A stretch of 46,840 bases of DNA from Pseudomonadota bacterium (GTDB lineage Bacteria > Pseudomonadota > Alphaproteobacteria > Caulobacterales > Caulobacteraceae), in assembly GCA_023451375.1 (NCBI GenBank), contig JAEXZS010000082.1, positions 1 to 46,840 on the forward strand, in the 5' to 3' direction. Of this stretch, positions 23,950 to 31,488 are shown in pieces. The translations under genes and the position numbers were made by a program. Positions within the stretch are counted from its first letter, which is position 1. The number at the start of each line of letters is the position of its first letter. Under the pieces are notes generated by a model that saw nothing but the letters and a program-made list of their open reading frames with translations, did not search any database and had not been told where the DNA came from.

Positions 23950-24420
23950 TCACCCCAGCGTCCACTCCATCGTCACGGACAGGACCATGACGATGGCGAT
24001 CACGAAGGGGATCTCATTGGTCATGCGCCAGAAACGCGCGGAGTACTTCGACGTCCCGGCGGCGATCTTCTTCCTCTGGCCGGCCAGGAAGCCGTGCCAG
24101 GCCGACAGCAGCAGGACGCCCGCCAGCTTGGCGACCATCCAGGGCTGGTGGGCGATACCCCAGTCCGCCCCCTCGCCGCTGCGCAGCCACAGCAGCCAGC
24201 CGCCGAAGACGAAGGCCAGGATCATGGCCGGATTGACGATGATGCGCAGCAGTCGCGTCTGCCACAGGCGCAGCAGGCCCTGCATCTCGCTCCTCAGCGG
24301 TTCAGGCTTGGCGTTCTGCTCGGCGTCATAGGCGTAGAGGCGGGGTAGGAACAGCATGCCGGCCATCCAGGCGATGACGGCGAGGATGTGCAGGCCCCGG
24401 GCGAGATCGTAGGCGTTCAT
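23950..24420 (-). CDS. hemJ: Protoporphyrinogen IX oxidase HemJ
   Basis: HemJ is the membrane haem-biosynthesis oxidase that turns protoporphyrinogen IX into protoporphyrin IX where HemG and HemY are absent. The 156-residue product has four hydrophobic segments and HemJ landmarks: the start ARGLHILAVIAWMAGMLFLPRL with the conserved His in LHI, the R-YxYDAE segment, the LRxWQTRLLRIIVNPAM region and the helix WMVAKLAGVLLLSAWHG with the second His. ATG 24420 overlaps the hemH stop by four bases (ATGA). Its place at the end of hemE-hemH fits. The reading frame extends further upstream, but that part is a shadow of hemH. Confidence 0.92.
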   Translation of the reverse strand: MNAYDLARGLHILAVIAWMAGMLFLPRLYAYDAEQNAKPEPLRSEMQGLLRLWQTRLLRIIVNPAMILAFVFGGWLLWLRSGEGADWGIAHQPWMVAKLAGVLLLSAWHGFLAGQRKKIAAGTSKYSARFWRMTNEIPFVIAIVMVLSVTMEWTLG

Positions 24421-25493
24421 GCGGCCTTGCAGGTCCTCTGATGCGGACAGGACGCCCAGTCGCCCCGGCAGCCGGGACCATAGGGGGCCACGCCCGCGCG
24501 CGGCAAGGCGTCGAGCACCGCGTCGGCCAGGGTCCCGATGAAGGCCGGCCGGTCGCCGACGGCGGGGGCGCGCAGATAGGGGGCGACGCCCAGCCGGTGC
24601 GCCAGTTCGCCGTATTCGATATCCAGCTCGACCAGGGTCTCGATATGTTCGGAAACGAAGGCGATGGGCGTGACGACCACGCCGACCCCATCGGCCGCGG
24701 CCCGCTCTATCGCCTCGGGCGTCGACGGGCCTAGCCACTTCAGCGGGCCGACGCGGCTCTGGTAGCAGAGCGCGTGGTCCAGAGGGCCGCGTTCCGCCTC
24801 AAGCCGAGCCATGACGGCGGCGACCGTCGTTTCCACCTGCTCCTGATAGGGATCGCCCTTGCCGGTCACCAGCTTCTCGGGAATGCCATGGGCGGAGAAG
24901 AGGATGCGGACCGGACGACCTCCCGCCTCGTCCAGCTTGCCGGCGATCGCGATGGCCTGGGCCTCGATCCAGCCGTCGCCGCGCGGATAGCAGCAGACGG
25001 CACGGCTGGCGCCGGGACCGACGTAGGTCTCGTTCCACAACTTCAGCGAGGATTGCGTCGTCGTCGTCGAATACTGCGGATAGAGCGGCAGAAGCACGAT
25101 CTCGTCAGGGGAGAAGGCGGCGACGGCCGCGGCGGTCTCTTGCGTCAGCGGATACCAGTATCGCATGGCGACGAACGTCCGGACGTCATCGCCGGGCAGC
25201 CGTTCGGCGAGGGTGCGGGCCAGGGCCTCGGCCTGACGTCGGGTCCCGGGCAGCAGGGGCGAACCACCCCCCATGAGGGCGTAGTTGGCCTGGGCGCTCT
25301 TCTCCCGGCGGCTGGAGATCAGCCGGGCCAGCGGCGTGCGGACCAGACCAGGCAGGCCGATGATCGCCGGATCGTTGAACAGGTTGAACAGGAACGGCCT
25401 GACCGACGCCTGGTCGTCCGGCCCACCGAGATTGAACAGCACCACCGCGACGCGGCGGCCGCCCTGCCTCGTATCGTCGTCGCTCGCGTTCAT
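24417..25493 (-). CDS. hemH: Ferrochelatase
   Basis: HemH inserts Fe2+ into protoporphyrin IX to make haem. The 358-residue product starts at ATG 25493 and has the LFNLGGPDD N-terminus, the QYSTTTTQSSL segment, the catalytic FSAHGIPEKL (His) and PIAFVSEHIETLVELDIEY. The C-terminus has three Cys, in PGCRGDWASCPHQRTC. Caulobacter ferrochelatase is known to carry a [2Fe-2S] cluster and these Cys may be part of the set here; that is inference. ATG overlaps the hemE stop by four bases, and the stop overlaps hemJ. The frame is also open across the whole of hemE, which is a high-GC artefact and not a fused gene. Confidence 0.95.
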   Translation of the reverse strand: MNASDDDTRQGGRRVAVVLFNLGGPDDQASVRPFLFNLFNDPAIIGLPGLVRTPLARLISSRREKSAQANYALMGGGSPLLPGTRRQAEALARTLAERLPGDDVRTFVAMRYWYPLTQETAAAVAAFSPDEIVLLPLYPQYSTTTTQSSLKLWNETYVGPGASRAVCCYPRGDGWIEAQAIAIAGKLDEAGGRPVRILFSAHGIPEKLVTGKGDPYQEQVETTVAAVMARLEAERGPLDHALCYQSRVGPLKWLGPSTPEAIERAAADGVGVVVTPIAFVSEHIETLVELDIEYGELAHRLGVAPYLRAPAVGDRPAFIGTLADAVLDALPRAGVAPYGPGCRGDWASCPHQRTCKAA

Positions 25494-26536
25494 TGCGCCC
25501 CGATCCGCCTCAGCACCTGCTCGACATGGGCGATGGGAACATCCGGCAGGATGCCGTGCCCCAGATTGAACAACCAGGGCCCCTGCCCCCAGGCCTCCAT
25601 CAGTTGATCGACGCGGCGGTCCAGCATCTCGCCGCCGGCGCGCAGCAGCAGGGGGTCCAAAGCCCCCTGGATCGGCTTGATCGCCTGAACGCGGCGGCCG
25701 ACCTCGAGCGGACAGGCGGTGTCCAGCGCCACGGCGTCGACCTCGACCTCGGCCGCATAGCGTTCGGCCAGGGCCGCCGAGCCGCGCGGGAAGCCGATCA
25801 ACGGAACGGCGACCCCCAGAGCCCGGGTGCGCCGGACCAGCGCCTGATGCGGCCTCAGGACCAGGCGTTCGAACAGGTCGTCGGGCAGGCCCTCGGCCCA
25901 GCTCTCGAAGATCTTCAGCACCTGGGCGCCGCTGTCGGCCTGCATCTTCAGATAATGGGCGCTGGCCTCGACCAGCACCTCCAGCACCTCGTCCACCTTG
26001 CCCGGATCGGCGTAGGCGTAGGCCCGGGCCGTGGCGCGTTCGCCCTTGCCGATGGTCCGGTGCTCGCCGTCCAGCATATAGGTGGCGACGGTCCAGGGCG
26101 CGCCGCAGAAGCCGATCAGGGCCCGCTCCGGTTCCAGCTCCGCCCGGACCTTGGACAGGGTCTCGCCGACGGCCGACAGGTGCTCGCCGGCGGCGGGCGC
26201 CAGCTCCCGCATGCGGCGCACGGCGGGCAGCTCGCCGAGCCGGGGTCCCTCCCCCGTCTCGAACCAAACCTCCTGTCCCAGTGCACGGGGGATCAGCAGG
26301 ATGTCGGCGAAGACGATGGCCGCGTCGAAGCCGAAGCGACGCATCGGCTGCAGCGTCGCCTCGGCCGCCATCTCGGGGTTCAGGCAGAAGGCGATGAAGT
26401 CGGGCGCCTCGGCCCGCAGGCGACGATACTCCGGCAGGTAGCGACCCGCCTGGCGCATGAACCAGACCGGCGGCCGGTCCATGGTCTCTCCCCGGAGAGC
26501 CTTGAGCATCAGGGGTTCTTGGGCGGGCGCGGTCAT
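25490..26536 (-). CDS. hemE: Uroporphyrinogen decarboxylase
   Basis: HemE decarboxylates uroporphyrinogen III to coproporphyrinogen III. The 348-residue product has the PPVWFMRQAGRYLPEYRRLR signature (substrate-binding Arg residues and the GRYLPEY motif), the IVFADIL strand with the key Asp, FCGAPWTVATYML and the C-terminal LGHGILPDVP. The first gene of hemE-hemH-hemJ, all overlapping by four bases. Its start lies at the edge of the putative origin, just as in Caulobacter, where the hemE promoters lie inside the origin. A TCTCAA/ATTAAG pattern (26566-26571 and 26545-26550, minus strand TTGAGA/CTTAAT, 15-base spacer) may be its promoter, with a very short leader. Confidence 0.97.
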   Translation of the reverse strand: MTAPAQEPLMLKALRGETMDRPPVWFMRQAGRYLPEYRRLRAEAPDFIAFCLNPEMAAEATLQPMRRFGFDAAIVFADILLIPRALGQEVWFETGEGPRLGELPAVRRMRELAPAAGEHLSAVGETLSKVRAELEPERALIGFCGAPWTVATYMLDGEHRTIGKGERATARAYAYADPGKVDEVLEVLVEASAHYLKMQADSGAQVLKIFESWAEGLPDDLFERLVLRPHQALVRRTRALGVAVPLIGFPRGSAALAERYAAEVEVDAVALDTACPLEVGRRVQAIKPIQGALDPLLLRAGGEMLDRRVDQLMEAWGQGPWLFNLGHGILPDVPIAHVEQVLRRIGAQ

Positions 26537-26730
26537 GCCGGACGATTAAGGTCACAGCCCCCCGCTCTCAATCCCTAATCAGAATTTGAATTAAGGATTC
26601 GTGGAAGCAGGTAGGGCCATGGAACGGCGGGGATGAACCGTCGGTCGTCCCCGGAACAAAAGCGGATATCCCCGACCGCCCAGCGCGCCGCACAGGCGGT
26701 CCCCAGACCTGTCGATGCGGTGGATAGTCC

Positions 26731-26745
26731 TTAACAAGACCTTAA
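26731..26745. promoter_or_regulatory. CtrA box, perfect TTAA-N7-TTAA
   Basis: TTAACAAGACCTTAA gives both TTAA half-sites with a seven-base spacer, the exact CtrA consensus. CtrA binding blocks replication initiation in Caulobacter, and this is the only exact copy I found in the gap. Confidence 0.8.
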
Positions 26746-26794
26746 TCCGCAAGGCGTTTCGGGATGGATCGCCTGTGAGCGCGGTTTAGGGCCG

Positions 26795-26820
26795 TTAACC
26801 CCTCGTTAGGATTCTCCACA
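26795..26820. promoter_or_regulatory. Near CtrA box adjoining a GANTC site and a DnaA-like box
   Basis: TTAACCCCTCGTTAG (26795-26809, 7 of 8 half-site bases) is followed directly by GATTC (26810-26814), a CcrM methylation site, and TTCTCCACA (26812-26820), which is one base from the DnaA consensus. CtrA, CcrM and DnaA could thus meet within 26 bases. Confidence 0.65.
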
Positions 26821-26975
26821 AGCGGGGACGGATCGGATTGCGCCCCGGGGACGACTCGGCCCGCGGCGCCGGCGCCGCTCCACCGTCATCCCCGCTCGCC
26901 CCCGCTTGGGCCAGGCGCTATGGAGAAGCGTCCTCGGCCGCCCACCGCGGTTTCCACAGGGAGCGAACCGATCGC

Positions 26976-27836
26976 ATGAGCCCCTCGCGCGCCCATCGCC
27001 TGGCGACCTATTTCCACGTCCACCTGGTGTCGGACTCGACCGGCGAGACGCTGAACGCCATGGCCAAGGCCGTGACGGCGCGTTTCGACGGCGTCATCCC
27101 CATCGAGCACATCTACGCCCTGGTCCGCTCGCCCAAGCAGATGGCGCGCGTGCTGGAGGAGATCGAGGCGGCGCCGGGCGTGGTTCTCCACACGCTGGTG
27201 GATCGCGAACTGCGCGAGCAGCTGGAAGACGGCTGCCGACGACTGGACATGCCGCAGATCGGGGCGCTGGACCCGCTGGTGGGGGCCCTCTCGCGCTACC
27301 TGGGGGCGGCGCTGTCGACGCGGGTCGGGGCCCAGCACGCCCTGGACCACGATTACTTCAACCGGATCGCGGCGCTGGACTTCGCCATGGCCTATGACGA
27401 CGGCCAGGGCACGCTCGACCAGCTGGAAGGCGCCGACGTCGTCCTGTGCGGAGTCAGCCGGACCTCGAAGACGCCGACGTGCATCTATCTGGCCCACAGA
27501 GGAATCCGGGCGGCGAACGTCCCGCTGGTGCCCGGCCAGGAGGACGGCGAGCGATTGACGAAGCTGAAGAATCCGCTGGTGATCGGCCTGACGGTGTCGC
27601 CGGACCGGCTGGTGCAGATCCGCCGGAACCGCATCGACGGTCTAAACGCCAACCAGTCGTCCAACTACACCGATCAGGACGCGGTCCGTGAGGAGACCAT
27701 CAAGGCCCGGCGCGCCTTCGAGCGGCGAGGCTGGCCGACCATCGACGTGACCCGCCGCTCGGTCGAGGAGACGGCCGCGGCCATCGTCAACCTGTTAAGC
27801 GAGCGTCGCACGCACAAGGTAGGGGCGACATGGTGA
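26976..27836 (+). CDS. ppsR: PpsR/DUF299 kinase-phosphorylase (bifunctional regulator of PEP synthase or PPDK)
   Basis: These proteins reversibly phosphorylate a Thr on phosphoenolpyruvate synthase or pyruvate phosphate dikinase. The 286-residue product starts at ATG 26976 with AGGGAGCG upstream. Landmarks are VHLVSDSTGETLNAMAKAV, then AMAYDDGQGTLDQLEGADVVLCGVSRTSKTPTCIYLA, which holds the P-loop GVSRTSKT, and NVPLVPG. It occupies the same place as RP001 at the origin of Caulobacter. Its last bases overlap maf by seven, so translation is coupled, and the two genes start the origin-proximal operon. A longer frame begins at 26838 but lies in the origin region. Confidence 0.93.
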   Translation: MSPSRAHRLATYFHVHLVSDSTGETLNAMAKAVTARFDGVIPIEHIYALVRSPKQMARVLEEIEAAPGVVLHTLVDRELREQLEDGCRRLDMPQIGALDPLVGALSRYLGAALSTRVGAQHALDHDYFNRIAALDFAMAYDDGQGTLDQLEGADVVLCGVSRTSKTPTCIYLAHRGIRAANVPLVPGQEDGERLTKLKNPLVIGLTVSPDRLVQIRRNRIDGLNANQSSNYTDQDAVREETIKARRAFERRGWPTIDVTRRSVEETAAAIVNLLSERRTHKVGATW

Positions 27837-28429
27837 AGACGGAACGCCTGGTGCTGGCGTCCCAGAGCGCGGCGCGCCGGACGATGCTGGAGAACGCCGG
27901 CGTGGCGTTCGAGGCGCGGGTCGCGGGCGTGGACGAAGAGTCGATCAAGGCCGCATCCGGCGACCTGGACGCGGCGGCCCTGGCCGTGCGCCTGGCCGAG
28001 GCGAAGGCGCTGGCGGTGTCGCGGAACGACGACGCGGCCTGGGTGCTGGGCTCCGACCAGACCCTGACCTTCGACGGGGGCCTGGTTTCCAAGGCGGTGT
28101 CGTTGGAGTCGGCGCGCGAGCGGCTGAAGGCGATGCGAGGACGGACGCACCAGCTGCATTCCGGCGCGGCCCTTGCCGTGAAGGGCGAGATCGTCTGGTC
28201 GGGCGTCGACACGGTCGAGATGCGGATGCGGGACTTCTCCGACGCCTTCCTGGAGGCCTATCTGGCGGCGGAAGGCGAGGCGCTGCTGTCGTGCGTCGGA
28301 TCGTACAGGCTGGAAGGCCTGGGATCGCAGCTGTTCGAGGCGGTGGACGGCGACTATTTCACCGTCCTGGGCCTGCCGCTGTGGCCGGTCCTGGCCGAAC
28401 TGCGGCGCGCGGGGGTGATCGCATCATGA
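27830..28429 (+). CDS. maf: Maf-family nucleotide pyrophosphatase
   Basis: Maf proteins hydrolyse non-canonical or modified nucleoside triphosphates to monophosphates. The 199-residue product has the N-terminal LVLASQSAARRTMLENAG (family form LASxSxxRRxLL), then the ALAVRLAEAKALAV helix, LGSDQTLTFDGGLVSK (family form GADxxV) and the C-terminal FDGDYFTVLGLPLWPVL. The second element has Ser in place of Ala in LGSDQ, so the subgroup is not certain. ATG 27830 overlaps the end of ppsR by seven bases, and the stop overlaps aroE by four. Confidence 0.92.
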   Translation: MVKTERLVLASQSAARRTMLENAGVAFEARVAGVDEESIKAASGDLDAAALAVRLAEAKALAVSRNDDAAWVLGSDQTLTFDGGLVSKAVSLESARERLKAMRGRTHQLHSGAALAVKGEIVWSGVDTVEMRMRDFSDAFLEAYLAAEGEALLSCVGSYRLEGLGSQLFEAVDGDYFTVLGLPLWPVLAELRRAGVIAS

Positions 28430-29256
28430 GCCGGCATCGCATCACCGGCGCCGCACGGGTGGCGGGCATCGCCGGCAATCCGGTGGCCCATTCGCTGAGC
28501 CCCGTCATTCACAACGCCTGGCTGGCGGCCGGCGACATCGACGGCGCCTATGTCCCCTTCGCCCCGGCCGACGAGACCGGCTTCGAGGCGCTGGCGGCGG
28601 CGGGAAGGGCGGGCTTGATCATGGGGCTGAACGTCACGGCGCCTTTCAAGCAGCAGGCCTTCGCCCTCGCCGACGAGGCGACGGCGGCGGCTCGTCTGAC
28701 CGGCTCGGCCAACATCCTGCAGTTCGTCGACGGCCGCGTGCTGGCCGACAGTTCGGACGGCGTCGGCCTGATGCGGGGGCTGAAGGAACAGGCGCCGGCG
28801 CTGGACCTGCGCGGCCGGCCGGTGGTGATCCTGGGCGCGGGCGGGGCGGCGCGGGCCGGCGCGGGCGCGCTGGTCGAGGCCGGCGCGGAGGTGCGGATCG
28901 TCAATCGGTCGCGCGACAGGGCCGAGGCGCTGGCCGCCGATCTGGGATCGTCGGTGCGGGTAATGGACGCGGCCGGGGCCCTGGAGGGCGCGGCGCTGGT
29001 GATCAATGCGCTGAGCGTGGCGCCGAGCCTGGATTTCGACCTCGTGGCTCGGGAAACGGTGGTGATGGACATGACCTACAAGCCGCTGGAGACCGCCTTC
29101 CTGAAGGCGGCGCGCGCGCGGGGTCTGGCCACGGTGGACGGCCTGTCGATGCTGGTCGGGCAGGCGGCGCCGTCGTTCGAGGCCCTGTTCCGTCTGCCGC
29201 CCCCGCCGCTGGACCTGCGCGCCCTCCTGACGGCGCATCTCCACGAGGCGGCATGA
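28426..29256 (+). CDS. aroE: Shikimate dehydrogenase
   Basis: AroE reduces 3-dehydroshikimate to shikimate with NADPH in aromatic amino-acid synthesis. The 276-residue product has the substrate segment GNPVAHSLSPVIHNAW, the LNVTAPFKQQAF motif with the catalytic Lys, the NADPH fold start VILGAGGAARAGAGAL, NRSRDRAEAL and the C-terminal DGLSMLVGQAAPSFEAL. ATG 28426 overlaps maf by four bases and the stop overlaps coaE by four bases. Confidence 0.96.
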   Translation: MSRHRITGAARVAGIAGNPVAHSLSPVIHNAWLAAGDIDGAYVPFAPADETGFEALAAAGRAGLIMGLNVTAPFKQQAFALADEATAAARLTGSANILQFVDGRVLADSSDGVGLMRGLKEQAPALDLRGRPVVILGAGGAARAGAGALVEAGAEVRIVNRSRDRAEALAADLGSSVRVMDAAGALEGAALVINALSVAPSLDFDLVARETVVMDMTYKPLETAFLKAARARGLATVDGLSMLVGQAAPSFEALFRLPPPPLDLRALLTAHLHEAA

Positions 29257-29903
29257 TCGTCCTGGGCCTGACCGGCTCCATCGGCATGGGCAAGTCGACG
29301 ACCACCGCCATGTTCGCCGACCTGGGCGCCCTGGTGTGGAACGCCGACGACGCGGTCCACCGCCTCTATGCCCGGGGCGGCGCGGCCGTCGGATCAGTGG
29401 GGGAAGCCTTTCCCGGGGTCGTGGTCGATGGGGCGGTGGACCGGACACGGCTGGCCGAGGCCCTCGGCCGGGACGAGGCGGCGTTCCGCCGGCTGGAGAC
29501 GATCGTCCACCCGCTGGTGGCGCAGGGCCGGCTGGCGGACCTGGAGGCCGCCCGGGCGGCGGGCGTGAAGCTGGCGGTGCTGGACATCCCCCTGTTGTTC
29601 GAGACCGGCGGCGACCGCGCCGTGGACGCCGTGGTGGTGGTGACCGCCGATCCGGATATCCAGGCGACTCGCGTCCTGAGCCGCCCCGGCATGACGCGTG
29701 AGCGGTTCGAGACCATCCTGTCCCGGCAGATGCCGGACGCGGAGAAGCGCGCGCGCGCCGACTTCATCATCGACACCGGCCGGGGGCTGGAGGCGGCGCG
29801 GGCCGAGGTCGGGGCGGTGGTGAAGACCGTGCTGGATCCGGCGTGGATATCTCCCCGGCGGGGCGGCGCGACCCTTCCAGAACGCGGCGAAACGCCCCAT
29901 TAA
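29253..29903 (+). CDS. coaE: Dephospho-CoA kinase
   Basis: CoaE phosphorylates dephospho-CoA in the last step of coenzyme A synthesis. The 216-residue product opens with the P-loop LTGSIGMGKSTTTAMF (residues about 5-20), has VWNADDAVHRLY, the HPLV segment, DIPLLFETGGDRAVDAVVVV and RQMPDAEKRARADFIIDTG. The C-terminal tail beyond residue 195 is of family-variable length. It overlaps aroE by four bases and is followed by dnaQ six bases after its stop. Confidence 0.95.
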   Translation: MIVLGLTGSIGMGKSTTTAMFADLGALVWNADDAVHRLYARGGAAVGSVGEAFPGVVVDGAVDRTRLAEALGRDEAAFRRLETIVHPLVAQGRLADLEAARAAGVKLAVLDIPLLFETGGDRAVDAVVVVTADPDIQATRVLSRPGMTRERFETILSRQMPDAEKRARADFIIDTGRGLEAARAEVGAVVKTVLDPAWISPRRGGATLPERGETPH

Positions 29904-29909
29904 GGGCGC

Positions 29910-30632
29910 ATGGCGCGCGAGATCGTTCTGGATACGGAAACCACGGGCTTCGACCCCAGGACGGGTGACCGGCTGATCGAGGTCGGCTGCATCGAGCTGG
30001 TCGACCTGCTGCCGACCGGTCGAACCTTCCATCGCTTCGTCAATCCCGAGCGGCTGATCCCGCCGGACGCGATCCGGGTCCACGGCATCACCGACGAGAA
30101 GGTCAAGGACGCGCCGAAATTCCACGAGGTGGTCGACGACCTGATGGCGTTCATCGGCGACGCCCAGATCATCGCCCACAACGCCGCCTTCGACCGGAAC
30201 TTCATCGATTTCGAGTACGGCCGCTGCGGCCGCCCGATCACCGGCGAGGCGCGCTGGATCGACACGCTGCAGCTGGCGCAGAAGCGCTTTCCGGGCATGC
30301 CGAACTCGCTGGACGCCCTGTGCAAGCGGTTCAAGATCTCGCTTGTCGAGCGGACGCTGCACGGCGCCCTCATCGACGCCCGGCTGCTGGCCGAGGTCTA
30401 TCTGGAGCTGAAGGGCGGCAAGGAGCGGGTTCTGGACCTGTCCGGGGTGCGCACCGGCGGTCCCGCCGTGGCCGTGGCGGTCACGACCTATGCGCCGCGG
30501 CCGCGCGCGTTGGCGCCGCGTTCGACGCTGGAAGAACAGGCGGCCCATCTCGCCTTCCTGCGGGCGAACCTGAAGGACCTTTCGCTGTGGGGGGGCTACG
30601 GCCTGGCGGTCCCGACGGATGAGGCGGCTTAG
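29910..30632 (+). CDS. dnaQ: DNA polymerase III epsilon subunit (proofreading 3'-5' exonuclease)
   Basis: DnaQ removes misincorporated bases during replication. The 240-residue product has ExoI in VLDTETTGFDP (Asp8, Glu10), ExoII in IAHNAAFDRNFIDFE and ExoIII in LHGALIDARLLAEVYLEL (His, Asp). A C-terminal tail contains a possible clamp-binding and polymerase-binding segment. It is the last gene of the ppsR-maf-aroE-coaE-dnaQ unit, which starts at the origin, and a terminator lies 112 bases beyond its stop. Confidence 0.96.
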   Translation: MAREIVLDTETTGFDPRTGDRLIEVGCIELVDLLPTGRTFHRFVNPERLIPPDAIRVHGITDEKVKDAPKFHEVVDDLMAFIGDAQIIAHNAAFDRNFIDFEYGRCGRPITGEARWIDTLQLAQKRFPGMPNSLDALCKRFKISLVERTLHGALIDARLLAEVYLELKGGKERVLDLSGVRTGGPAVAVAVTTYAPRPRALAPRSTLEEQAAHLAFLRANLKDLSLWGGYGLAVPTDEAA

Positions 30633-30685
30633 GCGTCTCACTCCCGGCCGGGCGGGGCGATCCGCGCGACCCGATATCCGACGCC

Positions 30686-30720
30686 AAAGAAAAAAAAGAG
30701 CGGCCGGATCGCCGAGCCGC
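30686..30720 (-). terminator. Intrinsic terminator for secB (minus strand)
   Basis: Read on the minus strand, a GCGGC arm (30720-30716) pairs with GCCGC (30704-30700), and is followed by a run of Ts with one C (30697-30686). It lies 61 bases past the secB stop. Confidence 0.6.
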
Positions 30721-30744
30721 CCCCCCCGTGCTATGGCCGCGACG

Positions 30745-30775
30745 ACCCTCCCCCTTGCGGAGGAGGGAGGGTTTT
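30745..30775 (+). terminator. Intrinsic terminator for dnaQ (plus strand)
   Basis: ACCCTCCC (30745-30752) pairs with GGGAGGGT (30765-30772) around a 12-base loop and leads into TTTT. It sits just before the secB stop codon. It also resembles the GC-rich hairpins seen in the intergenic repeats. Confidence 0.6.
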
Positions 30776-30780
30776 CTCGA

Positions 30781-31293
30781 TCAGGCCTGGCCCGTTTCCG
30801 CCGGCTGCTGGGCGATCTGCTGTTGACGGGCGACGTAGATGGCCGCGAAGTCGATCGGGTCCAGCATGAAGGGCGGATAGAAGCCGCCGTCCGCCGTGGC
30901 GCGCGAAATGACCTCGCGGGCATAGGGGAAGAGATAGCGGGGGCATTCGATCAGCAGCAGCGGCTCGACGTCGCGCTCCTGCACATTGGCCAGCTGGAAC
31001 AGGCCGCCGTAGATCAGTTCGACGTGGAAGACCGGCTGGTTCTCGTGCGTCGCCTTGATCGACAGCTTCAGGTCCAGCTCGAACAGGCCGTCGGGACGGC
31101 CCTGCGCCGCCATCTCGACGCCCAGGTCAATGGCCGGCTTGCCGTCGATGCGCAGCGACTCCGGCGCGCGCGGGTTCTCGAACGACAGGTCCTTGATGTA
31201 CTGGGCCAGGATACGGAAGCCGGGGCCGGCGGGTTGCCCCTGCTGGGGCGCGGCGCCGTTCTGGGTGTCGGTGGGCGGAGCGGCGTCGGTCAT
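30781..31293 (-). CDS. secB: Protein-export chaperone SecB
   Basis: SecB keeps preproteins unfolded and delivers them to SecA. The 170-residue product has a Pro/Gln-rich N-terminal tail (about 25 residues), then the core starting FRILAQYIKDLSFENPRAP, the HVELIYGGLFQL strand, LIECPRYLFPYAREVIS and GGFYPPFMLDPIDF. The C-terminal helix ends with Gln- and Ala-rich residues. It converges with dnaQ and diverges from the Tim44-domain gene with 195 bases between starts. Confidence 0.96.
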   Translation of the reverse strand: MTDAAPPTDTQNGAAPQQGQPAGPGFRILAQYIKDLSFENPRAPESLRIDGKPAIDLGVEMAAQGRPDGLFELDLKLSIKATHENQPVFHVELIYGGLFQLANVQERDVEPLLLIECPRYLFPYAREVISRATADGGFYPPFMLDPIDFAAIYVARQQQIAQQPAETGQA

Positions 31294-31488
31294 GAGACGG
31301 ATTCTTGTCGGAGCGCCCGATTGGGCCGGGAATGAGGCGCGGCGGATACCATGCCGGGACGCTTCGCCGCAACGGCGGTCGGCGTCCAGGGGGCGCGCTT
31401 CGCCTTGCCTCGCCCTATATCAGTCCCTAATCGTGGCCCTCTAGGTTCACGCGCGGCCGCCTCGTCGCGCGACAGACAGGAAACTCCC

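Larger units (their letters stand above)
26537..26975. other. Putative chromosomal replication origin (hemE-ppsR intergenic)
   Basis: In Caulobacter the chromosomal origin lies between hemE and RP001 (ppsR), which is the arrangement here. This gap has a perfect CtrA box TTAACAAGACCTTAA (26731-26745) and a near box TTAACCCCTCGTTAG (26795-26809). DnaA-box-like sequences are TTCTCCACA (26812-26820, 8/9), GTTTCCACA (26950-26958) and CTATCCACC on the minus strand (26727-26719). AT-rich stretches lie at 26570-26600 and 26728-26746. TCCCC cores, the W-box motif, recur (26648, 26669, 26700 with the full TCCCCA, 26889, and inverted at 26629, 26824 and 26847). GANTC sites are at 26596, 26810 and 26853. 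A 16-bp palindrome is at 26863-26878. Flanking genes point outwards. Confidence 0.85.

Noticed and set aside
22341..23990. Long plus-strand open frame opposite rho
   Set aside because: Antisense frame of a highly conserved gene, with no domain and no ribosome-binding site.
24417..26555. Very long open frame on the minus strand spanning hemH and hemE, suggesting a fused protein
   Set aside because: Only the hemH part from ATG 25493 has family sequence; the rest overlaps hemE in another frame and is a product of high GC content.
26838..26975. Upstream extension of the ppsR frame into the origin
   Set aside because: The extension has no family match and would place coding sequence over the putative origin; ATG 26976 has a good ribosome-binding site.
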